From the NCBI RefSeq assembly GCF_001556045.1, contig NZ_LSIC01000086.1, positions 57,501-94,222 of the forward strand: a DNA stretch of 36,722 nt, given 5' to 3'. Shown here one piece after another: positions 1 through 8,189 of the stretch. The DNA is from Bradyrhizobium sp. CCH5-F6 (lineage in GTDB: Bacteria; Pseudomonadota; Alphaproteobacteria; Rhizobiales; Xanthobacteraceae). Each line of letters begins with the position of its first letter. Positions within the stretch are counted from its first letter, which is position 1. A model generated the notes under the pieces. It was not told the origin of the DNA, made no database searches, and saw only the letters and a list, made by a program, of their open reading frames with translations. Position numbers and translations under genes: made by a program.

Positions 1-1
1 C

Positions 2-157
2 AAGAAGATGCCGGCCAAAGACAAGAAGGAAGCCCTCGACGAACTCAATCAGGCGCTGAAGACGCCGGCGCTACAGGTCGAGAATAAGGGCAACATCGAT
101 CTCGTCGGCAAGTATTACGACAAGCTGGTCGCAGCGCTCGGCGACGAGGAGAATTGA
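2..157 (+). CDS. C-terminal end of an unrecognised protein (partial)
   Basis: An open frame enters from the left edge and stops at the TGA at 155-157, giving 51 residues of a lysine- and glutamate-rich, probably helical C-terminus ending in GDEEN. Codon use is GC3-rich and it is followed after about 90 bases by a strong terminator hairpin, which supports a real gene. I do not recognise the family. The rest of the gene lies outside the window, so no function is offered. Confidence 0.6.
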   Translation, partial: KKMPAKDKKEALDELNQALKTPALQVENKGNIDLVGKYYDKLVAALGDEEN

Positions 158-248
158 TCCCAGGATGCTGTCATATCCCGGCTTTTCCAAGCCGGGCGAT
201 GCTCCCTTTCGGCGGATCCATCTCACCCAATCGTGCCACGCCAAAGCA

Positions 249-276
249 AAAGCCCCGGAGAGATCTCCGGGGCTTT
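249..276. terminator. Bidirectional intrinsic terminator
   Basis: Two perfect 12-nt arms (AAAGCCCCGGAG at 249-260 and its complement at 265-276) enclose a 4-nt loop. The right side continues into CTTTCGTCGTTTT and the left side also gives a short T-rich run on the minus strand. It sits between the convergent partial gene (plus) and the TRAP binding-protein gene (minus), so it can serve both. Confidence 0.85.
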
Positions 277-306
277 CGTCGTTTTGCGCTTCGGACCGCG
301 ATGCGG

Positions 307-1395
307 CTACGTCCGCGTCCGCATCCGCATCATGAATGTGTCGAAGCTGAGCTCGGCCACCTGCATCCAGGCGAGCGACTCGGCACGGAATGCGGTGAGG
401 CTCGCATACATCTTGGCGAAATGCGGGTTGCTCTTGGCGAGATCGGCGTAGATCTCGTTCGCTGCACCGTAGCAGGCTTCGAGCACCTCCTGGGGGAAGG
501 GCTTGAGGATCGCGCCGGCAGCGAGCAGCCGCTTGAGGGCCGGTGGATTGACCGAGTCGTACTTGCCGGTCACCCAGGTGAAGGTATCGAGTGATGCCGT
601 CGAGATTGCTGCCTGATAGTGTTTCGGCAGCGCGTTCCATTTCTCCAGATTCATGATGTTGTGGCCTTGGCCGGTGCCTTCCCACCAGCCCGGATAGTAA
701 TAGTACTTCGCCACCTTCACGAAGCCGAGCTTCTCGTCATCGTACGGCCCGACCCACTCCGCCGCGTCGATCGTTCCCTTCTCCAGCGCCGGATAGATGT
801 CGCCGGCCGCGATCTGCTGCGGCACGCCGCCGAGCTTCGAGATGATCGTGCCGGCGAAGCCGCCGACGCGGAATTTCAGCCCCTTGAGATCGTCGACGGT
901 CTTGATCTCCTTGCGAAACCAGCCGCCCATCTGCGCGCCGGTCGAGCCTGTGGGAACGCCGATCGCATTGTGCTCCTTCAGGAGAGCGTTGAGCATGTCC
1001 TGGCCGCCGTTCCACAACAGCCAGGAGATGTGCTGGCGCGTGTTGAGACCGAACGGCAGCGACGTGCCGAAGGTGAACGCTGGGTTCTTGCCCCAATAGT
1101 AATAGAGCGCAGTGTTGCCCATCTCGACGGTGCCGTTCGAGACGGCGTCGAGCACTTGCAGGCCAGGCACGATTTCACCGGCAGCAAAGGGCTGGATCTG
1201 GAAACGATTGTCTGTGATCTCGGCGACGCGCTTGCAGAAATATTCGCAGCCGCCATAGAGCGTGTCGAGCGACTTCGGCCAGCTCGCCGCCAGCCGCCAT
1301 TTCACCTCGGGCATCGATTGCGCGATGGCCGGAGCAGCCACGGCACTTGCGGCCAGGCCCAATCCGCCTGCCGTCAGGAATTTACGACGTTCCAT
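307..1395 (-). CDS. TRAP transporter substrate-binding protein, TakP-like (DctP family)
   Basis: Periplasmic binding protein of 362 aa that would capture an organic acid for a TRAP transporter. The start at 1395 is preceded by GGAGGGA (1401-1407) and gives a Tat-type signal peptide (MERRKFL near residue 1, cleavage likely after AIAQ). An in-frame start 61 codons further upstream is rejected because it would bury this signal. The segments GGWFRKEIKTVDDLKGLKFRV, AEWVGPYDDEKLGF and YYYYPGWWEG are typical of the DctP family, close to TakP, the 2-oxo acid binding protein of Rhodobacter, whose length is nearly the same. No DctQ or DctM membrane subunit is adjacent, so its partner must be elsewhere. 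The ligand is inferred only. Confidence 0.9.
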   Translation of the reverse strand: MERRKFLTAGGLGLAASAVAAPAIAQSMPEVKWRLAASWPKSLDTLYGGCEYFCKRVAEITDNRFQIQPFAAGEIVPGLQVLDAVSNGTVEMGNTALYYYWGKNPAFTFGTSLPFGLNTRQHISWLLWNGGQDMLNALLKEHNAIGVPTGSTGAQMGGWFRKEIKTVDDLKGLKFRVGGFAGTIISKLGGVPQQIAAGDIYPALEKGTIDAAEWVGPYDDEKLGFVKVAKYYYYPGWWEGTGQGHNIMNLEKWNALPKHYQAAISTASLDTFTWVTGKYDSVNPPALKRLLAAGAILKPFPQEVLEACYGAANEIYADLAKSNPHFAKMYASLTAFRAESLAWMQVAELSFDTFMMRMRTRT

Positions 1396-2058
1396 GCGTT
1401 TCCCTCCTGTGATGTCGATGCTTGGACGGGGAAGCGATCTGATGTCGTTCTTCGCCGAGGATCGACTTTGAGTGTTGAGATCGTGACGTTTCCGAAAGGC
1501 CTTGGACAGGCTCTTGTTGTGGAATTCCGACCGTTGCGGTTCCACCAGCAGGATGGCCGCGGGCACCCCGAGAATCAAGCCTCACGTCTCCGCCCCGTGC
1601 GGTTTCTGCCGAGTGGATCGACCGCTTCGCGGATGCTTCTGGCCTTGTTGCCCTGCAACAATTCGACTCGGCGGCCAATCGGTGAGCGACAGTGGTTGCA
1701 CCCTGAGAAATAGAACTACACGCGCCGGATGACGAGCCTTCGTAAGGCAACCCGCATGCGACCGCCGCCATTGCTCGCCAAAAACGACCTGCCCGGCGCG
1801 GCTTGCGCTAGCTGAGCGATCTCGACCACGTTGCAGCGATTGGGGCTTCGCCCGATCGTCGCCGAACAACTTGTTGTAACGCGATGATGTGAACGCGCGT
1901 GAGGTGGCAGATGCTCGAGCCAGACTGATCGTTTGCAATCGTCTCCCGGGTCCGATGGCCTCCCCGCTTACCAGGGCCGATCCGTGAAACGGCGCGCACC
2001 CGTATCCCTGCGGCCGATGACGTTAAGAGTATGACCAAGTCCCGGCGCGCTCCGTTCG
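1396..2058. other. 660-base intergenic region without a supported gene
   Basis: This gap lies upstream of the TRAP binding-protein gene (minus) and downstream of the small membrane-protein gene (minus). Short ORFs in several frames lack a convincing ribosome site, a conserved motif or consistent codon bias, so none is called. It should contain the TRAP gene promoter, but I cannot point to a clear -35/-10 pair. No long repeat is visible. Confidence 0.5.
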
Positions 2059-2547
2059 TCACGACTTCGGGGAAGCCGCGCACTTGGCGCGCTCGACCTT
2101 CAGCAGCTCTCTCATCTTGGGAAAGTACGTCGCGTCGAGTGCCGCCGGCATGTCGTTGCAAATATAAGGCAGGTGCAGCCTGACCTCCTCGGCGAAGCTG
2201 AGCCGCCACTCCGGTTCGTCATAGACGCCGAGGATCTCGTCATAGGCAAACAGCATGTGCGCGACGAAATTCTTATAGCGCACCCACTCTTCGGGATCGG
2301 CGCGCAGCTTCGATAGGTCCGGCTCGACCAGATTGGGATAGCGCAGCAGGGACTCGCTGTAGGACATGTAGACCTGTCGCGCAGTCGCGATCCGTGCCGT
2401 CGCGCGGATGCTCCAGACCTGATAGGCGACGAAAATTAGGGCAATCGCGGCCACCACGGCCGACACGATCTGGGCTGTGTTGCCGTGAACGTTAGCGAAG
2501 GAGGCTTTGAGCGGCTCCGGTTTGGCTGTTGTCGCTTGCTCGCTCAT
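2059..2547 (-). CDS. Small single-span membrane protein, unknown function
   Basis: A 162-aa protein with a short hydrophilic N-terminus, one hydrophobic segment at about residues 26-47 (IVSAVVAAIALIFVAYQVW) and a soluble C-terminal domain of about 110 residues rich in aromatic and charged residues. This is the usual look of Bradyrhizobium and Rhizobium membrane-anchored hypotheticals with the pattern hydrophobic span, then IRATARIATARQ, then a helical domain. A GGAGAGCG sequence lies about ten bases before the ATG at 2547. It is transcribed alone on the minus strand. I do not recognise a named domain. Confidence 0.75.
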   Translation of the reverse strand: MSEQATTAKPEPLKASFANVHGNTAQIVSAVVAAIALIFVAYQVWSIRATARIATARQVYMSYSESLLRYPNLVEPDLSKLRADPEEWVRYKNFVAHMLFAYDEILGVYDEPEWRLSFAEEVRLHLPYICNDMPAALDATYFPKMRELLKVERAKCAASPKS

Positions 2548-2645
2548 GAAGGGCGCTCTCCAAGGTCATGTCGAAGCACTGAGTTTAACGGAATGCCGGA
2601 ACCGGGTCGCTCACGAAGCTATGTCCGGCACTTGGGGTAGGCTTG

Positions 2646-3974
2646 CTATGGCGACCTTAGGCCGGGCGGTGACGCGAAAGCTGCCTCCATCGCTTTGCGT
2701 GTCCTGATCGTCTCGTTGTTGGGGTCGAACTCCACGTCGCTCCAGCGCACGATCTCGCCATAGGCGACGTCGTGCTTCAGCTTGACGCGGTGCGCTAGGC
2801 CGATCGGCAGGGCGCTGGCCTTCAGGCTCGCCGCCGCCGGGACCAGCTTGCCCCACACGGTGTAGCCGCCTTCGCCGTCGAGAATCTCGCCCGCCCGCAG
2901 ATTGCGCTTGGCGACCGCGGCGACGTCGCCGCGGAAGCTGATCGGTTGTCCGGTCGGCTCGTTGCGAAGCGCGGCGGAGAGAATCGAGATGTTCAGCTCG
3001 AGTCCGATCAGATGATAGGGCTTGTACATCGCGGCGAAGCGTCCGCTGGCGTCGGTCTTCAGGCCATATTGCCTGAAGCAGTCGGCGGCATAATCGTTCG
3101 GCGCCTCCAGCACGACATAGACGCCCCAGCGCAGATCGCGAAACACCGGCCGGCCGTCGCGCTCGAGCGAGGAGACGACCTCGACGACGCCGGACCGCTC
3201 CAGCACGCCGCCGCGCGAGCGCGGCCGCATGATGTGCGGGAGGTCGTCGACGCCGCAGGGCGGAAACAGCAGGCCGTCCGAAGGCACGTCGAGGCCGCAG
3301 GCGTTCGCGATCGCGGCCATCTCGATCGCCGATTTGGTGCCGTCGAGGAACGAGTTGAACATCTGCGGATTCATGCCGGCCGACTGCGCCTCGCCCGCAG
3401 TCAGGCCGTAATGCTGCCAGACGCCATCGGGCGTCACGTCGTGATAGGCCGGCAGGTATTTTGTCCCCTTGCCGGCAGCGACGACGCGAAAGCCGGTGGC
3501 GCGCGCCCAATCCACCATCTCCGCCGTCAGCGCCGGCTGGTCGCCATAGGCGAGCGAATAGACCACGCCCGCCTTTCGCGCTTCCTCGGCGAGCAGGGGG
3601 CCTGCCAACACGTCGGCCTCGACATTCACCATCACGATATGCTTGCCCGCCGCGATCGCCGCGCGCGCATGCTTGATGCCGACGGCGGGATTGCCGGTCG
3701 CCTCCACAACCACGTCCACGGCACCACCGGCGATGGCGCGCACACCGTCGTCGGTGAAGGTGGTCGCAGCGATGCGGTCTGTGTCCCAGCCGACGGTGCG
3801 GCAGGCCTCGCGCGCGCGGTCGCGGTCGATGTCGACGATGACAGGTACCTCCAGCCCCGGCGTGTGCGGCACCTGCGCCAGGAACATCGAGCCGAACTTG
3901 CCGGCGCCAATCAGCGCGACGCGGACGGGCTTGCCGGCGCTGGCGCGGGCCTGGAGGAGGCGGAAGAGATTCAT
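2646..3974 (-). CDS. NAD(P)-dependent dehydrogenase with C-terminal SAF domain (COG4091, homoserine-dehydrogenase-like)
   Basis: A 442-aa protein predicted to be a cytosolic oxidoreductase. An N-terminal Rossmann fold carries VALIGAGKFG at about residues 19-28 and VVEATGNP near residue 98. The C-terminal third contains an SAF-like module (RGDVAAVAKRNLRAGEILDGEG), as in the COG4091 family related to homoserine dehydrogenase. The start at 3974 is chosen over one ten codons upstream because the fold begins soon after it and the longer form runs towards repeat A1. It is the third gene behind the GntR regulator and the dioxygenase-like gene, so a carbohydrate- or hydroxy-acid-type substrate is plausible, but the true reaction is unknown. 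Confidence 0.85.
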   Translation of the reverse strand: MNLFRLLQARASAGKPVRVALIGAGKFGSMFLAQVPHTPGLEVPVIVDIDRDRAREACRTVGWDTDRIAATTFTDDGVRAIAGGAVDVVVEATGNPAVGIKHARAAIAAGKHIVMVNVEADVLAGPLLAEEARKAGVVYSLAYGDQPALTAEMVDWARATGFRVVAAGKGTKYLPAYHDVTPDGVWQHYGLTAGEAQSAGMNPQMFNSFLDGTKSAIEMAAIANACGLDVPSDGLLFPPCGVDDLPHIMRPRSRGGVLERSGVVEVVSSLERDGRPVFRDLRWGVYVVLEAPNDYAADCFRQYGLKTDASGRFAAMYKPYHLIGLELNISILSAALRNEPTGQPISFRGDVAAVAKRNLRAGEILDGEGGYTVWGKLVPAAASLKASALPIGLAHRVKLKHDVAYGEIVRWSDVEFDPNNETIRTRKAMEAAFASPPGLRSP

Positions 3975-4009
3975 GGGAATGTTTCCGGTGAGGGCAACGA
4001 CCAACTCTC

Positions 4010-4114
4010 GTCATTCCCGGGGCGCGCGAAGCGCGAACCCGGAATCCATCAGGCCGCCGATTTGGTGGATGAATGGATTCCGGGCTCGACGCTTTCGCGT
4101 CGCCCCGGAATGAC
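4010..4114. repeat. Palindromic intergenic repeat, family A (copy A1)
   Basis: A 105-bp element bounded by GTCATTCC at 4010 and its inverse GGAATGAC ending at 4114. Inside are two shorter stem-loops (GGCGCGCGAAGCGCG and CGACGCTTTCGCGTCG) and mirrored GGAATCCAT / ATGGATTCC motifs. It fills the gap between the dioxygenase and dehydrogenase genes. The same element recurs at 4949 and, in variant forms, at 15711 and 36511; 25842 is a looser relative. Confidence 0.9.
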
Positions 4115-4118
4115 AATC

Positions 4119-4919
4119 CTACTCCGCCGCCTGCCGCGGCGCACGTGCAAGCCGCAGCAGCGCGTCGTCGTCCACCGTCTTGATCGGCGTGAAGTCGCGA
4201 TGCGCGATGTAGTCCGGCCGTGTCGGCGTGCGGATGTAGTTCGAGACCGCGTTCAGCGTCAGGTAAACGATCTTGCGCGGGTAGGGCGTGATGTTGCCGG
4301 CCGAGCCGTGCACGAGATTGCCGTGGAACATCAGCATGCCGCCGGGCTTGCCGGTCGGTGCGACAATGCCGCCCTGCTTGACGAGGCGCGTGACCGTGTC
4401 CTCGTCCAGCGTCCACAACGGGTAGGATGTGGTGGCGAGATCGTGCGAAGCTTCGAGATCCCCGGCGTTCTGGCTGCGCGGCACCAGCATCAGGGGGCCG
4501 TTGATCGGCATTACCTCGTCGAGGAAGATCGCGATGTTCATCGCGCGCGGCTCCGGCATGCCGTCGTCGCGCTTCCAGGTGCCGTAATCCTGGTGCCACT
4601 GCCAGACGTCGCCGGTGAAGGCCGATTTCGCGTTGATCTTGAACTGGTGCATGTAGACGGGCTCGCCGAACACCTGCTCGACCGGCTCGATCATGCGCGG
4701 ATGCGCGCCGAGGAGGCCGAACGCCTCGTTGTAGAGATGCGCGGCAAAGGCCGTGCGCGGCGCGCCGCTCTTCTCGCGCCAGACCTCGGGCCGGTTGGCG
4801 TCGTAGATGCCGACCGCCTCGCGCGCGAGCAGGTCGACCTCCTCCTGGCTGAACAATTCGGGCAGGAACAGCCAGCCCTCGCGGTGGAAGAACTCCAATT
4901 GCTCCTGTGACAGTCTCAT
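4119..4919 (-). CDS. Phytanoyl-CoA dioxygenase (PhyH) family Fe(II)/2-oxoglutarate-dependent oxygenase
   Basis: A 266-aa hydroxylase of the double-stranded beta-helix fold that uses Fe(II), 2-oxoglutarate and oxygen. The facial triad is visible: H109 and D111 in WHQDYG, and H204 in MFHGNLVHGSAGN, with R215 positioned to bind 2-oxoglutarate. The motif MFHGNLVHGSAGNITPYPR resembles ectoine hydroxylase, but no ectoine synthesis genes are nearby and the protein is shorter than EctD, so a different substrate is likely. AAGGAGG lies before the ATG at 4919. It lies between the GntR regulator and the SAF dehydrogenase, suggesting a hydroxylation-then-oxidation route. The substrate is unknown. Confidence 0.9.
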   Translation of the reverse strand: MRLSQEQLEFFHREGWLFLPELFSQEEVDLLAREAVGIYDANRPEVWREKSGAPRTAFAAHLYNEAFGLLGAHPRMIEPVEQVFGEPVYMHQFKINAKSAFTGDVWQWHQDYGTWKRDDGMPEPRAMNIAIFLDEVMPINGPLMLVPRSQNAGDLEASHDLATTSYPLWTLDEDTVTRLVKQGGIVAPTGKPGGMLMFHGNLVHGSAGNITPYPRKIVYLTLNAVSNYIRTPTRPDYIAHRDFTPIKTVDDDALLRLARAPRQAAE

Positions 4920-4948
4920 GGGTCGTCCTCCTTGGTTTGCTTATTGTT

Positions 4949-5054
4949 GTCATTCCGGGGCGATGCGAAGCATCGAACCCGGAATCCATTGATCCTCAGC
5001 GCATGTCGCCTGATGGATTCCGGGCTCGACGCTTACGCGTCGCCCCGGAATGAC
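4949..5054. repeat. Palindromic intergenic repeat, family A (copy A2)
   Basis: A 106-bp copy with 15-bp perfect terminal inverted repeats (GTCATTCCGGGGCGA at the left end and its complement at the right end). Internal GGAATCCAT and ATGGATTCC motifs mirror each other as in A1. It lies between the GntR regulator gene and the dioxygenase gene, inside the presumed transcript. Confidence 0.9.
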
Positions 5055-5065
5055 GGCGCACATCG

Positions 5066-5743
5066 CTACGCCGCCGCCTCGTCGTTCGCCCTCAATCTCT
5101 CCTCTGTCATCCGTCCTGCCGTCTGCGCATGCGCCAGCGCCGCACGTTCGGCCGCGCTCGCCTCGCCGGCGAGAATGTGGCCTGCGATCGTCGCATGCTC
5201 CGCCCAGGCGCTGTCGCGATAATCGAGCTCGGACAGCACCGTCGCCATCGAGCGCCGCATATGCGGCCATTGTGGCGCGATCGTCTCCTCGATCACGGGA
5301 TTGCCGGCGAGCTGATAGATCGCGCGGTGAAAGTCGACATCGAGCGCGATGAGCTCGGCGAGCGTCGTGTTGCGATCGCTGCGGCGTCCCGCGGCAAGCG
5401 CAGCGTCGAGCCGTGCACGCCCGGCCGCGTCGGTGCCTGCACGCGCTGCGGCCAGCCGGGCCGCCAGCGCGTCGATGGCGCCGCGCACCTCGTAGAGCTG
5501 GCGGATGCGAGCGGGATCTAGCTGGGTGACTTCAAATCCGCGGCGGCCGCTCTCGGCGACCAGGCCCTGGCGGTGCAGCAGGTGCAGCGCATGCGATACC
5601 GGCTGGCGCGACACGCCGAGCCTGTCAGCGAGCTCGTTCTGGCGGATGCGCTGGCCGGGGCGCAGCGTGCGGTCGGAGATCGCCTCCAGGATCCGCGCAT
5701 AGACCTGGTCGATCAGGTTCGGGAGCGGGTCGAGAGGGATCAC
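5066..5743 (-). CDS. GntR-family transcriptional regulator, FCD (FadR) subfamily
   Basis: A 225-aa DNA-binding regulator. Residues 10-75 form the winged helix-turn-helix (QNELADRLGVSRQPVSHALH), and residues 80-210 are an FCD ligand domain with DVDFH at 135-139 and EHATI at 182-186, which commonly help bind a metal and a carboxylate ligand. Translation starts at a GTG (5743) about 12 bases after a GGAG. A perfect palindrome 23 bases upstream of the start (5766-5783) is a likely operator, implying autoregulation and control of the dioxygenase and dehydrogenase genes behind it. The effector is probably a substrate or product of those enzymes; this is inference. Confidence 0.9.
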   Translation of the reverse strand: MIPLDPLPNLIDQVYARILEAISDRTLRPGQRIRQNELADRLGVSRQPVSHALHLLHRQGLVAESGRRGFEVTQLDPARIRQLYEVRGAIDALAARLAAARAGTDAAGRARLDAALAAGRRSDRNTTLAELIALDVDFHRAIYQLAGNPVIEETIAPQWPHMRRSMATVLSELDYRDSAWAEHATIAGHILAGEASAAERAALAHAQTAGRMTEERLRANDEAAA

Positions 5744-5765
5744 GCCGGCAGCTCCGACAATAAGG

Positions 5766-5783
5766 AATACGGAATTCCGTATT
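5766..5783. promoter_or_regulatory. Perfect 18-bp palindrome, probable GntR operator
   Basis: AATACGGAATTCCGTATT is exactly self-complementary and lies 23 bases upstream of the GntR-family gene. FCD-type GntR regulators typically bind short palindromes of this size. Its position at the head of the regulator-dioxygenase-dehydrogenase operon fits repression by the gene it precedes. Confidence 0.7.
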
Positions 5784-5909
5784 TGACGGTACTTCGGGAG
5801 GGGAGGTCAGTCAATGCCGTCGTTTTCGGACAGCGTAAGCCTTTGATTCTATTGGTGCGGTCTACTGTGCATGGGGTTGTTTTCGCGATTATGAGGCAGC
5901 CACCCACCG

Positions 5910-6722
5910 CTACTCCGCCAGGAACCTGTTCACCACCTCGCCGAACTCCAGCGGCGCCTGTTCGAACATCCAATGGCCGGCATTCTCGATCACCGCCGTC
6001 TTGCTGCCTGCGATGTGCGCGGCCAGCACGCGCCATATCACCGACAGGCTACCGGTCGTCGCGCCACCACCGATTAACAGCGTCGGCGTCCTGATCGCCT
6101 GCGCGTCGCCGAGCGTGTAGGGCCGGCGCTGCTCGTTGATCTGGCCGAGCAAGGTCAGGGCGTTGTCGCGCAGTTGCTGCTTGGCCGCGGCCGGCACGCG
6201 CCGCCACGAACCCTCTCCTTCGATGCCCTCGAAGAAATTTCGCATCGCGCCGTCGATATCGCCGGCGCGGATCATCTCGACCGATTGCACGGTGCGGGCC
6301 GCCAGCGGCGGATGTGCCGGCGTCCCTTCCGGCACCGGCAGCGATGCATCGAGATCGCCGCCGGGCTCGGCCAGCACAAGCTTGCGCAACAGATCAGGCC
6401 GCGCCTGCGCCACGCGAAAGGCAATATGCCCGCCGCGCGAATGGCCCATGAGGTCGACCGGTGCAGGCTCAACCTGCTCGATGAAAGCGATCACGTCGGC
6501 AACATGCTGCGCCATCTTGTAGTCGTCGCCGACCGCGTCCCAATGCTCGGGAAAGAAGTGCCGCAGGCTGACCGAGATCACGCGATGGGACTGCGACAGC
6601 GGGCCGAGCACCGAATACCAGGTGCGGAAATCCCCGAGCGTGCCATGCACGCAGACCAGCGGGTGGCCGCTTCCGACTTCGAGATAGGCCATGTCGTAAC
6701 CGTTGACGCGAAAGCTCTGCAT
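5910..6722 (-). CDS. Alpha/beta hydrolase (intact copy)
   Basis: A 270-aa serine hydrolase of the alpha/beta fold. HGTLGDF at 26-32 supplies the oxyanion region, GHSRGG at 93-98 carries nucleophile S95, and H250 in ENAGHWMFEQAP is the catalytic histidine. There is no signal peptide. Family members hydrolyse esters, lactones or C-C bonds; the substrate cannot be told. It lies three bases downstream of a second copy of the same gene that is broken. The two share MQS(F/L)xVNGYDM at the N-terminus and SLRHFFPExWD, so they are a tandem duplication. Confidence 0.9.
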   Translation of the reverse strand: MQSFRVNGYDMAYLEVGSGHPLVCVHGTLGDFRTWYSVLGPLSQSHRVISVSLRHFFPEHWDAVGDDYKMAQHVADVIAFIEQVEPAPVDLMGHSRGGHIAFRVAQARPDLLRKLVLAEPGGDLDASLPVPEGTPAHPPLAARTVQSVEMIRAGDIDGAMRNFFEGIEGEGSWRRVPAAAKQQLRDNALTLLGQINEQRRPYTLGDAQAIRTPTLLIGGGATTGSLSVIWRVLAAHIAGSKTAVIENAGHWMFEQAPLEFGEVVNRFLAE

Positions 6723-6725
6723 TGG

Positions 6726-7495
6726 TCAGCTCGCCAGGAAGTCCAGCACCACTTCGGAATATTTCTGCGGCGCCTGCTCGAACATCGGATGCGTCGCGTT
6801 CGGGATGATCGCCGTCCTGGAATAGGGCACATGCGCTGCGAGCGCGTGCAGCACCTTCGGCAGCAGGCCTTTGGTCCGGGCGCCCAGGATGAACAGCGTC
6901 GGCATCTTGATGGCCTCCGCATCCGCCTTCGAGAACGGCGGGCGGTTGTCGCGGACCTGGCCGATCAGCGTCATGGCGTTGTCGCGCAGATTCTGCTTCA
7001 CCATCGCCGGCAGTCGCGGCCATGTACCGGGCCCCTCCAGCGTGTCGACGAAGACGGCGAGGCCGCCATCGACATCCCCGGCCGCGATCTTCTCTGCCGA
7101 AGCGGTGAAGCGCGCCAGCAGCGGCGAGGGGCCGCCGACGTAATCCGGATCGAGGCTCGCATCGAGCTCGCCGCCGGGCTCCGCGAGAATCAACCGGCGC
7201 AGCAATGGCCCATCAAATCGACCGGTCCGAGATCGAGCGCGTCGATGAAGTCGATGACGTCGTCGACATGCTGGGCGATCGAATAGGTGTCGCCAAGGCC
7301 GTCCCAGCGCTCGGGGAAGAAGTGCCGCAGGCTGACGGCGATGACCCGATGCCGCTGCGTCAGCGGGCCGAACACGCAGCCCCAGACGCGGAAGTCGTTG
7401 AGCGAGCCGTGCACGCAGACCAGAGGCGGACGGCCTCTGTCGTCGCCCACGTCGAGATAGGGCATGTCGTATCCGTTGACGTGGAGGCTTTGCAT
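6726..7495 (-). pseudogene. Alpha/beta hydrolase, frameshifted with loss of the nucleophile elbow
   Basis: A paralogue of the hydrolase at 5910. The first frame, from ATG 7495, reads MQSLHVNGYDMPYL to VDLMGH and then stops at 7190 after CCAG. The remaining protein (RRLILAEPGGELDAS to FLAS, ending at 6726) continues in another frame from about 7207. Aligned to the intact copy, about 49 bases are missing at the junction, removing the segment from the nucleophile serine (GHS) to RPD and shifting the frame. The product would be inactive even if the frame were restored. A real deletion is likely, but a sequencing or assembly error cannot be excluded. Confidence 0.85.
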
Positions 7496-7628
7496 TCGGG
7501 ACTCGCGACGGGCTGGAACTCCTGTGCAAGATCCCCGGAAACCGGGTGGATCGCAACTATTTCCAAGCCTAGATTTCGCGGGAGATCAAAGAGGGGCCTG
7601 CAACGAGACGCAACCCAGGAACCATGTC

Positions 7629-8171
7629 ATGACCGACCAGCATTTTGCCCTGTTCGATACCCGGATCGGCCTCTGCGCCATCGCCTGGGGACCGCGCGGC
7701 ATCAACGGCACGCAATTGCCGATGGGCGGCGAACAGAAGATCCGCACCCGCATCCAGCAGCGCCACGCCGATGCCAGCGAAGCGGAGCCGACCGCCGAGG
7801 TGCAGCAGGCGATCGACCGCATCACAAAACTGCTCGCGGGCGAGCCGGATGACCTCGCCGACATCGAGCTCGATCTCGACGGCGTGCCCGACTTCAACCG
7901 TGGCGTCTACGACATCGCCCGCACCATCCCGCCCGGCAGGACCATCACCTACGGCGACATCGCCAGGCAGCTCGGCGGCGTCCAGCTGTCGCGCGACGTC
8001 GGCCAGGCGCTCGGCCGCAACCCGTGCCCGATCGTGGTGCCCTGCCATCGCGTGCTGGCGGCCGGCAACAAGCCCGGCGGCTTCTCGGCCAATGGCGGCG
8101 TGGTGACGAAGCTGAAGATGCTCGAGATCGAAGGCGCGCTGGTGAACCACACGCCGAGCTTGTTCGATTGA
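7629..8171 (+). CDS. ogt: Methylated-DNA--protein-cysteine S-methyltransferase
   Basis: A 180-aa suicide DNA repair protein that moves the methyl group from O6-methylguanine to its own cysteine. The C-terminal domain carries TYGDIARQLG, VGQALGRNP and the active-site motif PCHRV with C139. An N-terminal RNase-H-like domain of about 85 residues precedes it, as in Ogt/AGT. The normal SGG loop appears as GFSANGG. The start at 7629 follows AGGA by about eight bases; an upstream in-frame ATG at 7464 runs antisense through the 5' end of the hydrolase pseudogene and is rejected. It is transcribed alone, divergent from the hydrolases. There is no Ada regulatory domain. Confidence 0.92.
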   Translation: MTDQHFALFDTRIGLCAIAWGPRGINGTQLPMGGEQKIRTRIQQRHADASEAEPTAEVQQAIDRITKLLAGEPDDLADIELDLDGVPDFNRGVYDIARTIPPGRTITYGDIARQLGGVQLSRDVGQALGRNPCPIVVPCHRVLAAGNKPGGFSANGGVVTKLKMLEIEGALVNHTPSLFD

Positions 8172-8189
8172 GGATGCTTGCGCCGGCGC

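Noticed and set aside
2611..4989. A 792-aa minus-strand open frame across the dioxygenase and dehydrogenase genes
   Set aside because: It is arginine- and alanine-rich low-complexity translation in a shifted frame over two well-supported genes and two repeats.
4949..5054. Family A element with terminal inverted repeats as an insertion sequence
   Set aside because: It is only about 105 bp, has no transposase, shows no clear target duplication and recurs as a structured intergenic repeat.
7515..7539. GGAAC-N16-CGGA before ogt as an EcfG promoter
   Set aside because: Two mismatches in the four-base -10 element make this no better than chance.
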